From Actinomycetes bacterium (GTDB lineage Bacteria > Actinomycetota > Actinomycetes > S36-B12 > UBA10799), in contig JAKOZM010000085.1 in the NCBI GenBank assembly GCA_029779995.1, forward strand, positions 1 through 49,902: a stretch of 49,902 bases of DNA, read 5' to 3'. Below, in pieces: positions 43,271 through 49,902 of this stretch. The notes beneath the pieces were generated by a model that was given only the letters and a program-made list of their open reading frames with translations, made no database searches and was not told the DNA's origin. The number at the start of each line of letters is the position of its first letter. Position 1 is the stretch's first letter. Position numbers and translations under genes: made by a program.

Positions 43271-43304
43271 GGGCATGGCCCTCGTGCGCACTCTGGCCGT
43301 GCCC
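43271..43304. terminator. Hairpin terminator between convergent genes
   Basis: GGGCATGGCC and GGCCGTGCCC pair over 10 bp with one G-T wobble and a 14-nt loop, followed by GTCTTGGTGT. It lies 5 bp after the ClC gene and before the convergent DUF6069 gene. Confidence 0.55.
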
Positions 43305-43345
43305 GTCTTGGTGTGATCCCGCACCACCGCCAGGGGCTGCAGAAG

Positions 43346-43774
43346 TCAGCGTAGGTGGGTGCCGCCCCGCACCGCCCGGGTGAGAAAGCCCACGACCCAG
43401 GCGGCGGCCACCGTGTGCAGGGCGATGACGGCCGGCGGTACGCCCTGGATGGAGGCCAGCCACAAGCCGAGGCCGAACAGCAGGACCCAGATCTGCGGGC
43501 GTTTCGTGACCCGGGCCGCGACGTAGGACGCCAGCGCCGCCAGGACGGCGACCCCGACGCAGACGAGGACCACGGCCAGCGGGCGGATGGACTGCCCGTC
43601 GACCGAGGTGTCCCAGCCAGCGGCCCGGGCCACAAGCAGCAGGACCACGTCGGTGAGAGCGGCCGCCACACCGGCGGCCGCACCCACCCGCAGCAAGAAG
43701 GATGCCTTGACCGGGCTGGTCGCCCGCCGGCGTGGTCCGGACAGCCGTCGCAGGGCAGCCGGGTCGAAACTCAC
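43346..43774 (-). CDS. DUF6069-like small membrane protein
   Basis: A 142-residue protein with four membrane helices (about 25-48, 58-80, 88-104 and 112-134) after a basic N-terminus (LRRLSGPRRRATSP). Pattern and size fit the actinobacterial DUF6069 family, whose role is unknown. GTG at 43774 overlaps the PPK2 stop (GTGA), so it is coupled to PPK2; the longer frame upstream is antisense-like noise within PPK2. Confidence 0.7.
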   Translation of the reverse strand: MSFDPAALRRLSGPRRRATSPVKASFLLRVGAAAGVAAALTDVVLLLVARAAGWDTSVDGQSIRPLAVVLVCVGVAVLAALASYVAARVTKRPQIWVLLFGLGLWLASIQGVPPAVIALHTVAAAWVVGFLTRAVRGGTHLR

Positions 43775-44754
43775 AACGCAGGGAACACCCGGCCGGTGTT
43801 CTCCTCGAACTCGTAGATGTCGGCAGGCGGACCCACGATGGATGGGTCCGGGATGCCGACGACCTCCTGGTTCTTCTCCGGGTAGTTCACCCGGCTGAGC
43901 ACCCAGCGCATGGCGGCCAACCGTCCCCGCTTCTTGTCGTTGCTGCGGACCACCGTCCACGGCGCCCATTCCGTGTCGGTGTACCAGAACATCGCCTCCT
44001 TGGCGGCCGTGTAGTCGTGCCATCGGTCCAGGCTCGCGAGGTCCATGGGGCTCAGTTTCCACTGCCGGACCGGGTCGATCCGACGGATCGTGAACCGGGT
44101 GATCTGCTCCTTGCGCGACACCGAGAACCAGAACTTGATCAGGATGATGCCGTCACGCACCAGCATCCGCTCGAACTCGGGAGCCTGCCGCATGAACTCG
44201 TTGTACTGGTCGTCGCTGGCGAAGCCCATCACCCGTTCGACGCCCGCGCGGTTGTACCAAGAGCGGTCGAACATGACGATCTCGCCCTTGGTCGGCAGGT
44301 GGCGGATGTACCGCTGGAAATACCACTGGCCAGCTTCGCGCTCGGACGGCTTCTCCAGCGCGATGACCCGGGCACCGCGGGGGTTCATGTGCTCCATGAA
44401 CCGCTTGATGGTGCCACCCTTACCTGCGGCGTCGCGGCCCTCAAAGACCATGACGATCCGCTGCCCGGTCTCCTTGACCCACCCCTGCATCTTGAGCAGT
44501 TCGATCTGCAGCAGGCGCTTCTGCAGTTCGTACTCGCGCCGGCTCAGCCGGGTGGTGTACGGGTACCCCTCGCGGAAGGTGTCGATCGGGGTGCCTTCGG
44601 GGCCGATGAGGACGGGATCGTCCACCTCGTCCCAGGTGCCGGTGGCGGTGAGGCCGCGGCGTTCGATGGCGTCATCATCGAGATCCTGCAGACTGCTGAT
44701 GATCTCCTGCAGATCCATCACGGCTTCGATGTCGAGGTAGTGATCGTCGTTCAC
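43771..44754 (-). CDS. ppk2: Polyphosphate kinase 2 (PPK2 family)
   Basis: A 327-residue PPK2 enzyme. Walker A is EGRDAAGKGG (105-114), Walker B DRSWYNRAGVERVMGF, and the lid holds KFWFSVSRKEQITRF. One PPK2 domain is present, so it is a class I, II or III enzyme; class cannot be decided by eye. It should transfer phosphate between polyphosphate and nucleoside di- or monophosphates, making ATP or GTP from stored polyphosphate. GTG at 44754 has CAGAAT 6 nt upstream on the minus strand. It is coupled to the small DUF6069 gene. Confidence 0.88.
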   Translation of the reverse strand: MNDDHYLDIEAVMDLQEIISSLQDLDDDAIERRGLTATGTWDEVDDPVLIGPEGTPIDTFREGYPYTTRLSRREYELQKRLLQIELLKMQGWVKETGQRIVMVFEGRDAAGKGGTIKRFMEHMNPRGARVIALEKPSEREAGQWYFQRYIRHLPTKGEIVMFDRSWYNRAGVERVMGFASDDQYNEFMRQAPEFERMLVRDGIILIKFWFSVSRKEQITRFTIRRIDPVRQWKLSPMDLASLDRWHDYTAAKEAMFWYTDTEWAPWTVVRSNDKKRGRLAAMRWVLSRVNYPEKNQEVVGIPDPSIVGPPADIYEFEENTGRVFPAL

Positions 44755-44814
44755 AGGTTCATTCTGTCCCCTCTGCGCCCGCCGGTCAGCGCGACGGCAG
44801 CGAAAAGCGCGCCG

Positions 44815-45300
44815 TCAGGACTCGCGGTTGGCGACCCGGGCCTGCACGGACAGGATCCAGCCGACCAGATCCTTGTTGATGCTCGACTCGATCTTGCCGT
44901 TGATGGGCCACGGCACGCCGTGGGTCTTCGTCTCGGTGACCACGAGGTAGGCGACGTGGTCCCCGTCCTGGGTCAGCGTCGCCCGACCCGTGCAGGTCGC
45001 GGCTGGCGTGCCGTTCAGCTCAACAGTGATCTGACCGGTCGCATCGTCCTGCCACTGCTGCTGCCAGACGAGATGGACCTCTTTCGGCAGGAACTTCTGC
45101 GCAAGGCTCGGGATGCCGGCCTTGTCGGTGCGGAAGGCCCACGGCATGGTCGTGGTGACCACGTCGGCTTGTTCCTCGACTTCGATCGGGCCGGGGGTGA
45201 CGCCGACCTCCTGGGCGAAGGCTTCAAGGAATGCATGCTCGTTGAGCAACTGCTGAACCTTCTCGACAGTGGTGGACTCGATCACGGCGCGGTGTTCCAT
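44815..45300 (-). CDS. DUF2505 family protein (START/polyketide cyclase-like fold)
   Basis: A 161-residue protein matching the actinobacterial DUF2505 pattern: an N-terminal helix with AFLEAFAQEVG, mixed strands (EVEEQADVVTTTMPW), and the C-terminal long helix region INGKIESSINKDLVGWIL. The fold is probably SRPBCC-like with a hydrophobic ligand pocket; function is unknown. ATG at 45300 has CAGAAT 6 nt upstream on the minus strand. It is divergent from the Tat lipoprotein gene at 45356. Confidence 0.75.
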   Translation of the reverse strand: MEHRAVIESTTVEKVQQLLNEHAFLEAFAQEVGVTPGPIEVEEQADVVTTTMPWAFRTDKAGIPSLAQKFLPKEVHLVWQQQWQDDATGQITVELNGTPAATCTGRATLTQDGDHVAYLVVTETKTHGVPWPINGKIESSINKDLVGWILSVQARVANRES

Positions 45301-45355
45301 GAGTTGATTCTGCCGGGTATCGGGGCCCGCGCGCGCCGGATGCGACCATGGTGGG

Positions 45356-46801
45356 GTGGATCTGAGCCGCCGTCACCTCCTGGCCGCAGGTGCCGGCCTG
45401 GCCACCGCCGCGTGCACCGAGGCGATTCCCCTCGAGACCGCCACCAGCAGCTCCCGGGCCACTGCCAGCAGGGCGGTCCCCCGGGCCACTCCCACGGACC
45501 GCTGGCGGGCTGGCAGCATCGCGCCGGCGGGGCTGCTGTCCGCCTACGCCAATGATTCGGTGCTGATCGGCCAGCCGCTGCAGCTGCACGTCTCGTCGGC
45601 CAAACCTTGGGTGGCCTCGGTCTACCGGATCGGCTACTACGAGGGCAAGGGCGGTACGAAGGTCGCCGAGGTCGCCGGGACCAAGAAGCAGTTCTCCAAC
45701 CGCGCGCCGAATCCGACGACCCGCGCGGTGGTCGCGGGTTGGCCGGTCGTGGCCGAGGTCGATACGACGGGGTGGACGTCCGGGCTGTACACGGTGGTTG
45801 TGCGCTCCGCGGACGGCGGGACGAACATCCCGCTGGTGGTGCGCCCCGCTGAAGCCCTCGACAAGGTGGCGATCCTGGCGTGCAGCATGACCTGGCAGGC
45901 GTACAACGTCTGGGGAGGGCGCAGCCTGTACCGGGACACCGGCGGATCATTCGGCGGCCGCTCTTATGCGGTCTCCTACGACCGGCCCTATGACCATGCG
46001 CTCTGGGGAGCCCCGATCGCGATGGGTTTCGACGTGCCGGTCGCGCGGTTCGCCGATGAGGTCGGCATCGACCACGTGTGGTTCAGCAATCTCGACATCG
46101 CCAAGGATCCCACGCTGCTCGCGGGCGCAAAGGCCGTGGTGAGCACCGGCCATGACGAGTACTGGTCGGCGCCTTACCGCCAGGCATTGATCGACGCCCG
46201 CGATGCCGGGTCCGATCTCGCCTTCCTGGGCGCCAATATCGGGTACTGGCGTGTGCAGGTCAAGGACGATCAGGTGTACTGCGCCAAGGATGCCGCAATC
46301 CAGCCCAAGAACATCCGGTGGCGCGATCTGGGTAAGCCGGAGTCCGCGGTGACCGGCAACCTGTACGACGCGTTCCCCGTGGCGGGGCCGCTGGTCGTGC
46401 GTGAGCCGGGCTTCGCCCTGTTCGAGGGCCTGCGGGTGCGCAAGGGGTCCAGCTATCCGGGGCTGATCGGGGTGGAGACCGACCGGTACTACCCGGGTCA
46501 TCAGACGCCGGAGCAGATCGAGGTGCCGACCTTGTCGCCGGTGCAGTGCCGGGGCATACAGACCTGGTCCACGATGACCTACTACTCGCAGGGGGATGCC
46601 AACGTCTGGGCCTGCGGAACCATGAACTGGACCCGCTCGTTGACGGGCCCAGCGGCCAAGAAGGGGATCACCGCGGCGTCCAGTGACTTCACCAGGGGCG
46701 TGACGGCCAACCTGCTCGAGGGGATGTCCGCCGGATCATTGCCGGCCGCGCAGCGCGATGTGCCCAAACTGCCCGACTACAACACGTCTGGCGCTGCCTG
46801 A
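45356..46801 (+). CDS. Tat-exported lipoprotein, N,N-dimethylformamidase large-subunit-like
   Basis: A 481-residue protein. The N-terminus SRRHLLAAGAGLATAAC combines a twin-arginine motif with a lipobox (Cys about 20), so it is folded before export and lipid-anchored. Residues 60-170 form a beta-sandwich (YRIGYYEGKGGTKVAEVAG). The rest resembles the N,N-dimethylformamidase beta-subunit C-terminal domain, with QAYNVWGGRSLYRD, STGHDEYWSAPYR and GANIGYWRVQ. Activity of such exported relatives is not established. GTG at 45356 has GACCAT 6 nt upstream. Confidence 0.8.
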   Translation: MDLSRRHLLAAGAGLATAACTEAIPLETATSSSRATASRAVPRATPTDRWRAGSIAPAGLLSAYANDSVLIGQPLQLHVSSAKPWVASVYRIGYYEGKGGTKVAEVAGTKKQFSNRAPNPTTRAVVAGWPVVAEVDTTGWTSGLYTVVVRSADGGTNIPLVVRPAEALDKVAILACSMTWQAYNVWGGRSLYRDTGGSFGGRSYAVSYDRPYDHALWGAPIAMGFDVPVARFADEVGIDHVWFSNLDIAKDPTLLAGAKAVVSTGHDEYWSAPYRQALIDARDAGSDLAFLGANIGYWRVQVKDDQVYCAKDAAIQPKNIRWRDLGKPESAVTGNLYDAFPVAGPLVVREPGFALFEGLRVRKGSSYPGLIGVETDRYYPGHQTPEQIEVPTLSPVQCRGIQTWSTMTYYSQGDANVWACGTMNWTRSLTGPAAKKGITAASSDFTRGVTANLLEGMSAGSLPAAQRDVPKLPDYNTSGAA

Positions 46802-46805
46802 GAGG

Positions 46806-47558
46806 TCACGCCAGGACCCGGCGGCCGGCCGCTCCGAAGAGGTTTCTGCCCAGGCTGAATAGGCCGTGTGCCGAGGACAGGTTCACCCGCGGCACCGACG
46901 AGGTCTCGACGATCACCCAGCCGCGCTCGGTGGCGATCTCGCGCAGCTCCGGTTCCGGGTTCACAGCCACCGGGTGCCCGACCGCCTCCAGCATCGGCAG
47001 ATCACTGGCCGAGTCGGTGTACGCGTAGCAGGCGGCGAGGTCGTAGCCCCGCTCGGCAGCCATCCGGGCCAAGATCTCGACCTTGCCCTGCTTGTAGCAG
47101 AACGGTCCGTCGAGCTCACCGGTGTAGACCCCCTGCGCGTCACGTGCGGCGGTCGTCCCGACACCATCCTCGAGGCCAGCGGCGAGGGCCAGGCGCGCGA
47201 CGATCTCAGTCGGCGAAGCGCTGATCACAATGCGGTCGTGGCGCATGTTCGCGTGCATGTCGAGGACGTCGCGCATCGCGGGTTTGATACTGCTCACCAG
47301 ACCGTCGATGAAGTGGTCACCGAGCGCCTCCACATCGGCGGCGGGATGGCCCGCCACTGCTCGCAGAATGCGATCACGGACTTGTTCGCTGCGCTCGTCA
47401 GTGGCGCCCTTGAGCAAGAAACTCAGTCCGTTGCGCAGGTCCTTGGCGAGATCGGTCTTGCTGACGAAGCCATCGCGGAAGGCGGCCTTCGCCAAGGGGA
47501 TGTTCGCGGAGCCGGGGATGAGAGTGCCATCGAGGTCAAAGAATGCTGCTGTCGTCAT
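46806..47558 (-). CDS. HAD-IB family hydrolase (SerB-like phosphatase)
   Basis: A 250-residue HAD phosphatase. The nucleophile motif is FFDLDGTLIPG (D8/D10), motif II is VISASP, and motif III/IV lies in YAYTDSASDLPMLEAVG. It is a stand-alone relative of the phosphatase half of the plsC fusion at 384-1820. The C-terminal tail after residue 225 is not part of the core. The substrate is unknown. ATG at 47558 (MTTAAFFDLDG) is the family start, with GACTAT 6 nt upstream. It is divergent from the PucR gene. Confidence 0.85.
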   Translation of the reverse strand: MTTAAFFDLDGTLIPGSANIPLAKAAFRDGFVSKTDLAKDLRNGLSFLLKGATDERSEQVRDRILRAVAGHPAADVEALGDHFIDGLVSSIKPAMRDVLDMHANMRHDRIVISASPTEIVARLALAAGLEDGVGTTAARDAQGVYTGELDGPFCYKQGKVEILARMAAERGYDLAACYAYTDSASDLPMLEAVGHPVAVNPEPELREIATERGWVIVETSSVPRVNLSSAHGLFSLGRNLFGAAGRRVLA

Positions 47559-47642
47559 AGTTCTATAGTCCCCATAACGAGCTGACGACATTAGTGGGCC
47601 GTTGACAGACTCCTGGGCCCTTCTTTGGCATACGGTGACAAA

Positions 47643-48785
47643 ATGCATCCTTGGGGACGGCTGCCCGCCGCGTTGGCGCACTCACTGCGCCCGGCAGTAC
47701 CCGCAGTCGTGGGAGCCACCGTAGCCGCGATCTCTCGGGAGGTGCCGGCCTACGGCCAGGTCTGGGACGACGAGATCCGGCCGGTGGTGGACCGAGGCAC
47801 CGAGCTCGCGCTGGGGCGATTGCTGGACCTGTTCGGCACCGACGCCGAGGCGCTTGACCAGCGGGCAGCACGCTTCTATCGACGTATCGGCTCCATCGAG
47901 AGCCAGCAGGGCCGCAGCCTCGATGCCTTGCTCTCGGCCTACCGGGTGGGTGCCCGGGTGGCGTGGGAACAGTTCTCCTCACAAGCGGTGGCGACCGAGG
48001 TGACGACGGCGGATCTGGTGACCCTGGCAGAGGCCATCTTCGTCTACATTGACGTCCTGTCCGCCGCCAGTGCCAGCGGCCATGCGAGTCAGGAGGGGAG
48101 GCGCGACGTACAGCGCTCACGATTGGTGCAGGCACTGCTCGACGGCCAGGGCCTGACCGACCCGGTGGCGATTCAGGATGCTGCCGATGCGGCAGGGTGG
48201 ACGATTCCGGAGCGCATGGCCGTAGCCGTCGTGCCGCTGCTGCCGGGCCGGGAACCGACACCACCGTCGGGTGTGATCGTGCTGATCGAGGGTGGGGAGG
48301 CGATTGCCATCCTGCCCGATCCCGCTGGACCGGGGCGGCGTCAGGCACTCGAGCGCGCCTGGGAAGGCAGCCAGGTCTTTGTCGGCACGGTGCGTCCGGC
48401 GACCGAGGCGGCGACGTCGTTGGCCCATGCCCGGCGGGTGCAGCGGTTGGTGCAGCAGGCCCGGGTCCCCGATACCCGGATCGTGGTGGCCACCGACCAT
48501 CTGGCCGAACTCGTCTTCGGAGCCGACTGGGAACTCCTGGTAGAACTCCGTGAGCGGGTGCTGCGCCCTTTGGACGGTCTTTCTGGGCCCAAACGGGCGG
48601 CGCTGGAGCAGACCCTCGCCGCCTGGTTGGGTTTCGCCGGTGACCGACATCGCGCGGCGCAGTCCTTGCACGTCCATCCGCAGACGGTCAGTTACCGATT
48701 GCAGCGGTTGCGCGAGCTGTTCGGGGACGCCCTCGACGACCCCGCTCAACGGTTGGCGCTGCAGCTCGTCCTAGGGCCCAGGTGA
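47643..48785 (+). CDS. PucR family transcriptional regulator
   Basis: A 380-residue regulator with an N-terminal helical domain (about 1-160), a GGDEF-like middle domain, and the PucR C-terminal HTH (about 325-380): FAGDRHRAAQSLHVHPQTVSYRLQRLRELFGDAL. Such proteins are activators or repressors in actinobacteria. TACGGT (47631-47636) lies 6 nt before ATG 47643. It is divergent from the HAD gene, so its target may be either side. Confidence 0.82.
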   Translation: MHPWGRLPAALAHSLRPAVPAVVGATVAAISREVPAYGQVWDDEIRPVVDRGTELALGRLLDLFGTDAEALDQRAARFYRRIGSIESQQGRSLDALLSAYRVGARVAWEQFSSQAVATEVTTADLVTLAEAIFVYIDVLSAASASGHASQEGRRDVQRSRLVQALLDGQGLTDPVAIQDAADAAGWTIPERMAVAVVPLLPGREPTPPSGVIVLIEGGEAIAILPDPAGPGRRQALERAWEGSQVFVGTVRPATEAATSLAHARRVQRLVQQARVPDTRIVVATDHLAELVFGADWELLVELRERVLRPLDGLSGPKRAALEQTLAAWLGFAGDRHRAAQSLHVHPQTVSYRLQRLRELFGDALDDPAQRLALQLVLGPR

Positions 48786-48794
48786 GATCCCGGT

Positions 48795-49367
48795 TCACTG
48801 CCACTCGGGCGGGGCGTCGAAGCCGAACGCGGCCATCGGGGTGAGCACCGCGAGTTCGGCTGCGGACACGAGATCGGTTGGCTGCAACCAGCAGTTGTCA
48901 TATGTGTGGTTCGGCGGGTTCCACCCCAGGTCCATCAGAACGTCGCGCAGTGCGGTAGGGGTTGGGTGTCTCGTGCCGTCGCCAGCCTCGATGTGCAGCA
49001 CCCCGTTGTGGACCCAGCGGATGAACCCGTCGCGGGGGAATTGCCACACGCCCAGGGCGCCCGTCGTGGTGGTGTGCGCCCAGCGCTCCAGCAGCCAGCG
49101 GCGAGCGGCGAACGCAGGGGCGGTCCGCAGGGTCTCGCGATCCTGCTCGTGCTGAATCTCACGCAGCAGGCCGATCAACTGCCCATCGTCGACTGGCCTG
49201 CGGATGCCGTCATAGGTCACCTGTTGACCGTCCACCGGCACCAGGGTCTCCCGGCCCGCGACCCACAGGCACAGCAGAGTGCTCGACTCGTGGGTGCCCC
49301 AGTGCACCACGTGCCAGCGCGGCAAGACGGCCAGTGCCTCCAGCACCGGCGTGTGCTCCCTATTCAT
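48795..49367 (-). CDS. Hypothetical protein, unrecognised family
   Basis: A 190-residue soluble protein without signal peptide or membrane helix. It contains PRWHVVHWGTHESSTLLCLWVAG, a basic Trp-rich middle (RRWLLERWAHTTTT) and a short acidic tail. The composition suggests a compact alpha/beta protein. ATG at 49367 is the likely start; the longer frame upstream is the repeat region. I do not recognise the family. It is convergent with the PucR gene and sits beside the palindromic repeat block. Confidence 0.65.
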   Translation of the reverse strand: MNREHTPVLEALAVLPRWHVVHWGTHESSTLLCLWVAGRETLVPVDGQQVTYDGIRRPVDDGQLIGLLREIQHEQDRETLRTAPAFAARRWLLERWAHTTTTGALGVWQFPRDGFIRWVHNGVLHIEAGDGTRHPTPTALRDVLMDLGWNPPNHTYDNCWLQPTDLVSAAELAVLTPMAAFGFDAPPEWQ

Positions 49368-49505
49368 CGCGGGCCCCCGTTGGCACTTTGTTAATACTCT
49401 TAACGAACTACATCCACTATAGCCCTGGGGGCCTGCTGGTGCCCGGGCGACCACAGCCGCTGCTGATGGCCCGCGCACATCATGACAGGTCGCCTTCGCG
49501 CGCTG

Positions 49506-49706
49506 TTGGGCGTTTGTTGCGATCCGGCGCGGCGTGTCGCAGCAACGAGTGCCCATTTGCTTCGGGTGCGCAGCAACGAGTGCCCAGTTGCATGGAGTGG
49601 GGGCCTGACCGCAGCAACGAGTGCCCATTTGCTCGGGGTGGGCGCCTGACCGCAGGTTTTGGTCGCCTTTCGCGCGCCGTTGGGCGTTTGTTGCGATCCG
49701 GCGCGG
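49506..49706. repeat. Palindromic repeat block (TGGGCACTCGTTG family), interrupted by an IS
   Basis: Several units of the family at 36081-36340 occur here in reverse orientation: GTTGGGCGTTTGTTGC, GGCGTGTCGCAGCAACGAGTG, two more AGCAACGAGTGCCCA, and a second GTTGGGCGTTTGTTGCGATCC. The last unit agrees with the first up to GATCCGGCGCGG (49706) and then continues as IS sequence. The stretch 49368-49505 has no recognisable feature. Confidence 0.8.
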
Positions 49707-49902
49707 GGCGGATTCATTCGGTGAGTGCAACAGTGTCTTCTTCGAGGACCTTGGTGAGGTACTCGATTGGTGTGAGCCAGTTTAGGGCTTTGCGGGGGCG
49801 GTTGTTCATGAGGTCTTCGATGTCGTCGAGGTCTGTGCGGGTGTATCGGGACAGGTTGGCGCCTTTGGGTAGGAACTCGCGCAGCAGCCCGTTGGTGTTC
49901 TC
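49707..49902. mobile_element. IS30-family insertion sequence, left end, cut by window edge
   Basis: Sequence diverges from the repeat copy at 49707 with GGCGGATTCATTCGGTGAG, which resembles IS30-type terminal inverted repeats. The transposase 3' end starts a few bases inside. The rest of the element lies beyond the window. Confidence 0.65.
49714..49902 (-). CDS. IS30-family transposase, C-terminal 62 residues
   Basis: The last 62 codons read ENTNGLLREFLPKGANLS, then DLDDIEDLMNNRPRKALNW and LTPIEYL before the stop at 49714-49716. ENTNGLLR...FPKG...LNNRPRK.L..TP is the diagnostic end of IS30 transposases, including the catalytic-domain Glu (E of ENTNG). It is truncated only by the window edge, so the element may be intact. 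Confidence 0.85.
   Translation of the reverse strand, partial: ENTNGLLREFLPKGANLSRYTRTDLDDIEDLMNNRPRKALNWLTPIEYLTKVLEEDTVALTE

Noticed and set aside
43775..44062. N-terminal extension of the DUF6069-like protein
   Set aside because: The extension lies wholly inside PPK2 in another frame and is Gly/Arg/His-rich noise; the GTG overlapping the PPK2 stop gives a normal four-helix protein.
47602..47636. TTGACA at 47602 as -35 of the PucR gene
   Set aside because: The spacer to TACGGT is 23 nt, too long for a standard promoter; only the -10 is considered supported.

Overview
The window is G+C-rich chromosomal DNA from an actinomycete. Signs of this are a DtxR/IdeR-type iron box, a mycothiol-type maleylpyruvate isomerase family protein, a plsB/plsC pair with a phosphatase-acyltransferase fusion, a SigK/RskA-like sigma/anti-sigma pair next to a fasciclin protein, a FadE5-type acyl-CoA dehydrogenase, DUF222/HNH (13E12-type) genes, many GTG starts, and many -10-like hexamers placed 6-7 nt before start codons, as expected for leaderless mRNAs. 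I cannot name a genus. About 48 genes are supported, plus one IS end and several repeat families. No tRNA, rRNA or CRISPR was seen.

Layout. 1-5.4 kb: 5' part of a DUF222 gene, phospholipid acyltransferases (plsC fusion, plsB), a hemolysin III family protein, and a TetR gene divergent from a small membrane protein across a palindromic operator. 5.4-13.9 kb: a catabolic regulon resembling leucine/acyclic-terpene (Liu/Atu) pathways, with a biotin-containing acyl-CoA carboxylase alpha subunit, an AtuA-like protein, TetR, acyl-CoA dehydrogenase and a LiuC/AtuE-like hydratase. Its two transcription units begin with nearly identical promoter-operators. An 83-bp tandem repeat array separates the hydratase from an M20 peptidase. 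13.9-19.0 kb: VKOR protein, small membrane/secreted proteins and an iron-box-controlled ferric ABC transporter. 19.0-21.1 kb: three copies of a 266-bp leader, then an intact DUF222-HNH gene. 21.2-27.4 kb: nitrilase-family hydrolase, MDMPI protein, a branched-chain 2-oxoacid dehydrogenase operon (E1 alpha, E1 beta, E2), a second 83-bp array and a TetR gene. 27.4-30.5 kb: fasciclin-sigma-antisigma operon and a sugar dehydrogenase-like protein. 30.5-35.9 kb: flippase-like protein, polyphosphate glucokinase, K+ channel, aquaporin and FadE5. 35.9-49.9 kb: palindromic repeats, secreted proteins, glutamine amidotransferase, PPi-type phosphofructokinase, methyltransferase, ClC channel, PPK2, a Tat lipoprotein, HAD phosphatase, PucR regulator, more palindromic repeats and the 3' end of an IS30-family transposase.

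Two themes link the genes. Acyl-CoA catabolism (two acyl-CoA dehydrogenases, carboxylase, hydratase, BCKDH) is under TetR-type control. Polyphosphate/pyrophosphate energy use is represented by PpgK, PPi-PFK and PPK2. The most unusual features are the two 83-bp repeat arrays. One is bracketed by a duplicated gene junction whose coding differences are all synonymous, and the other lies beside an inverted, decayed copy of the same hydratase 3' end.
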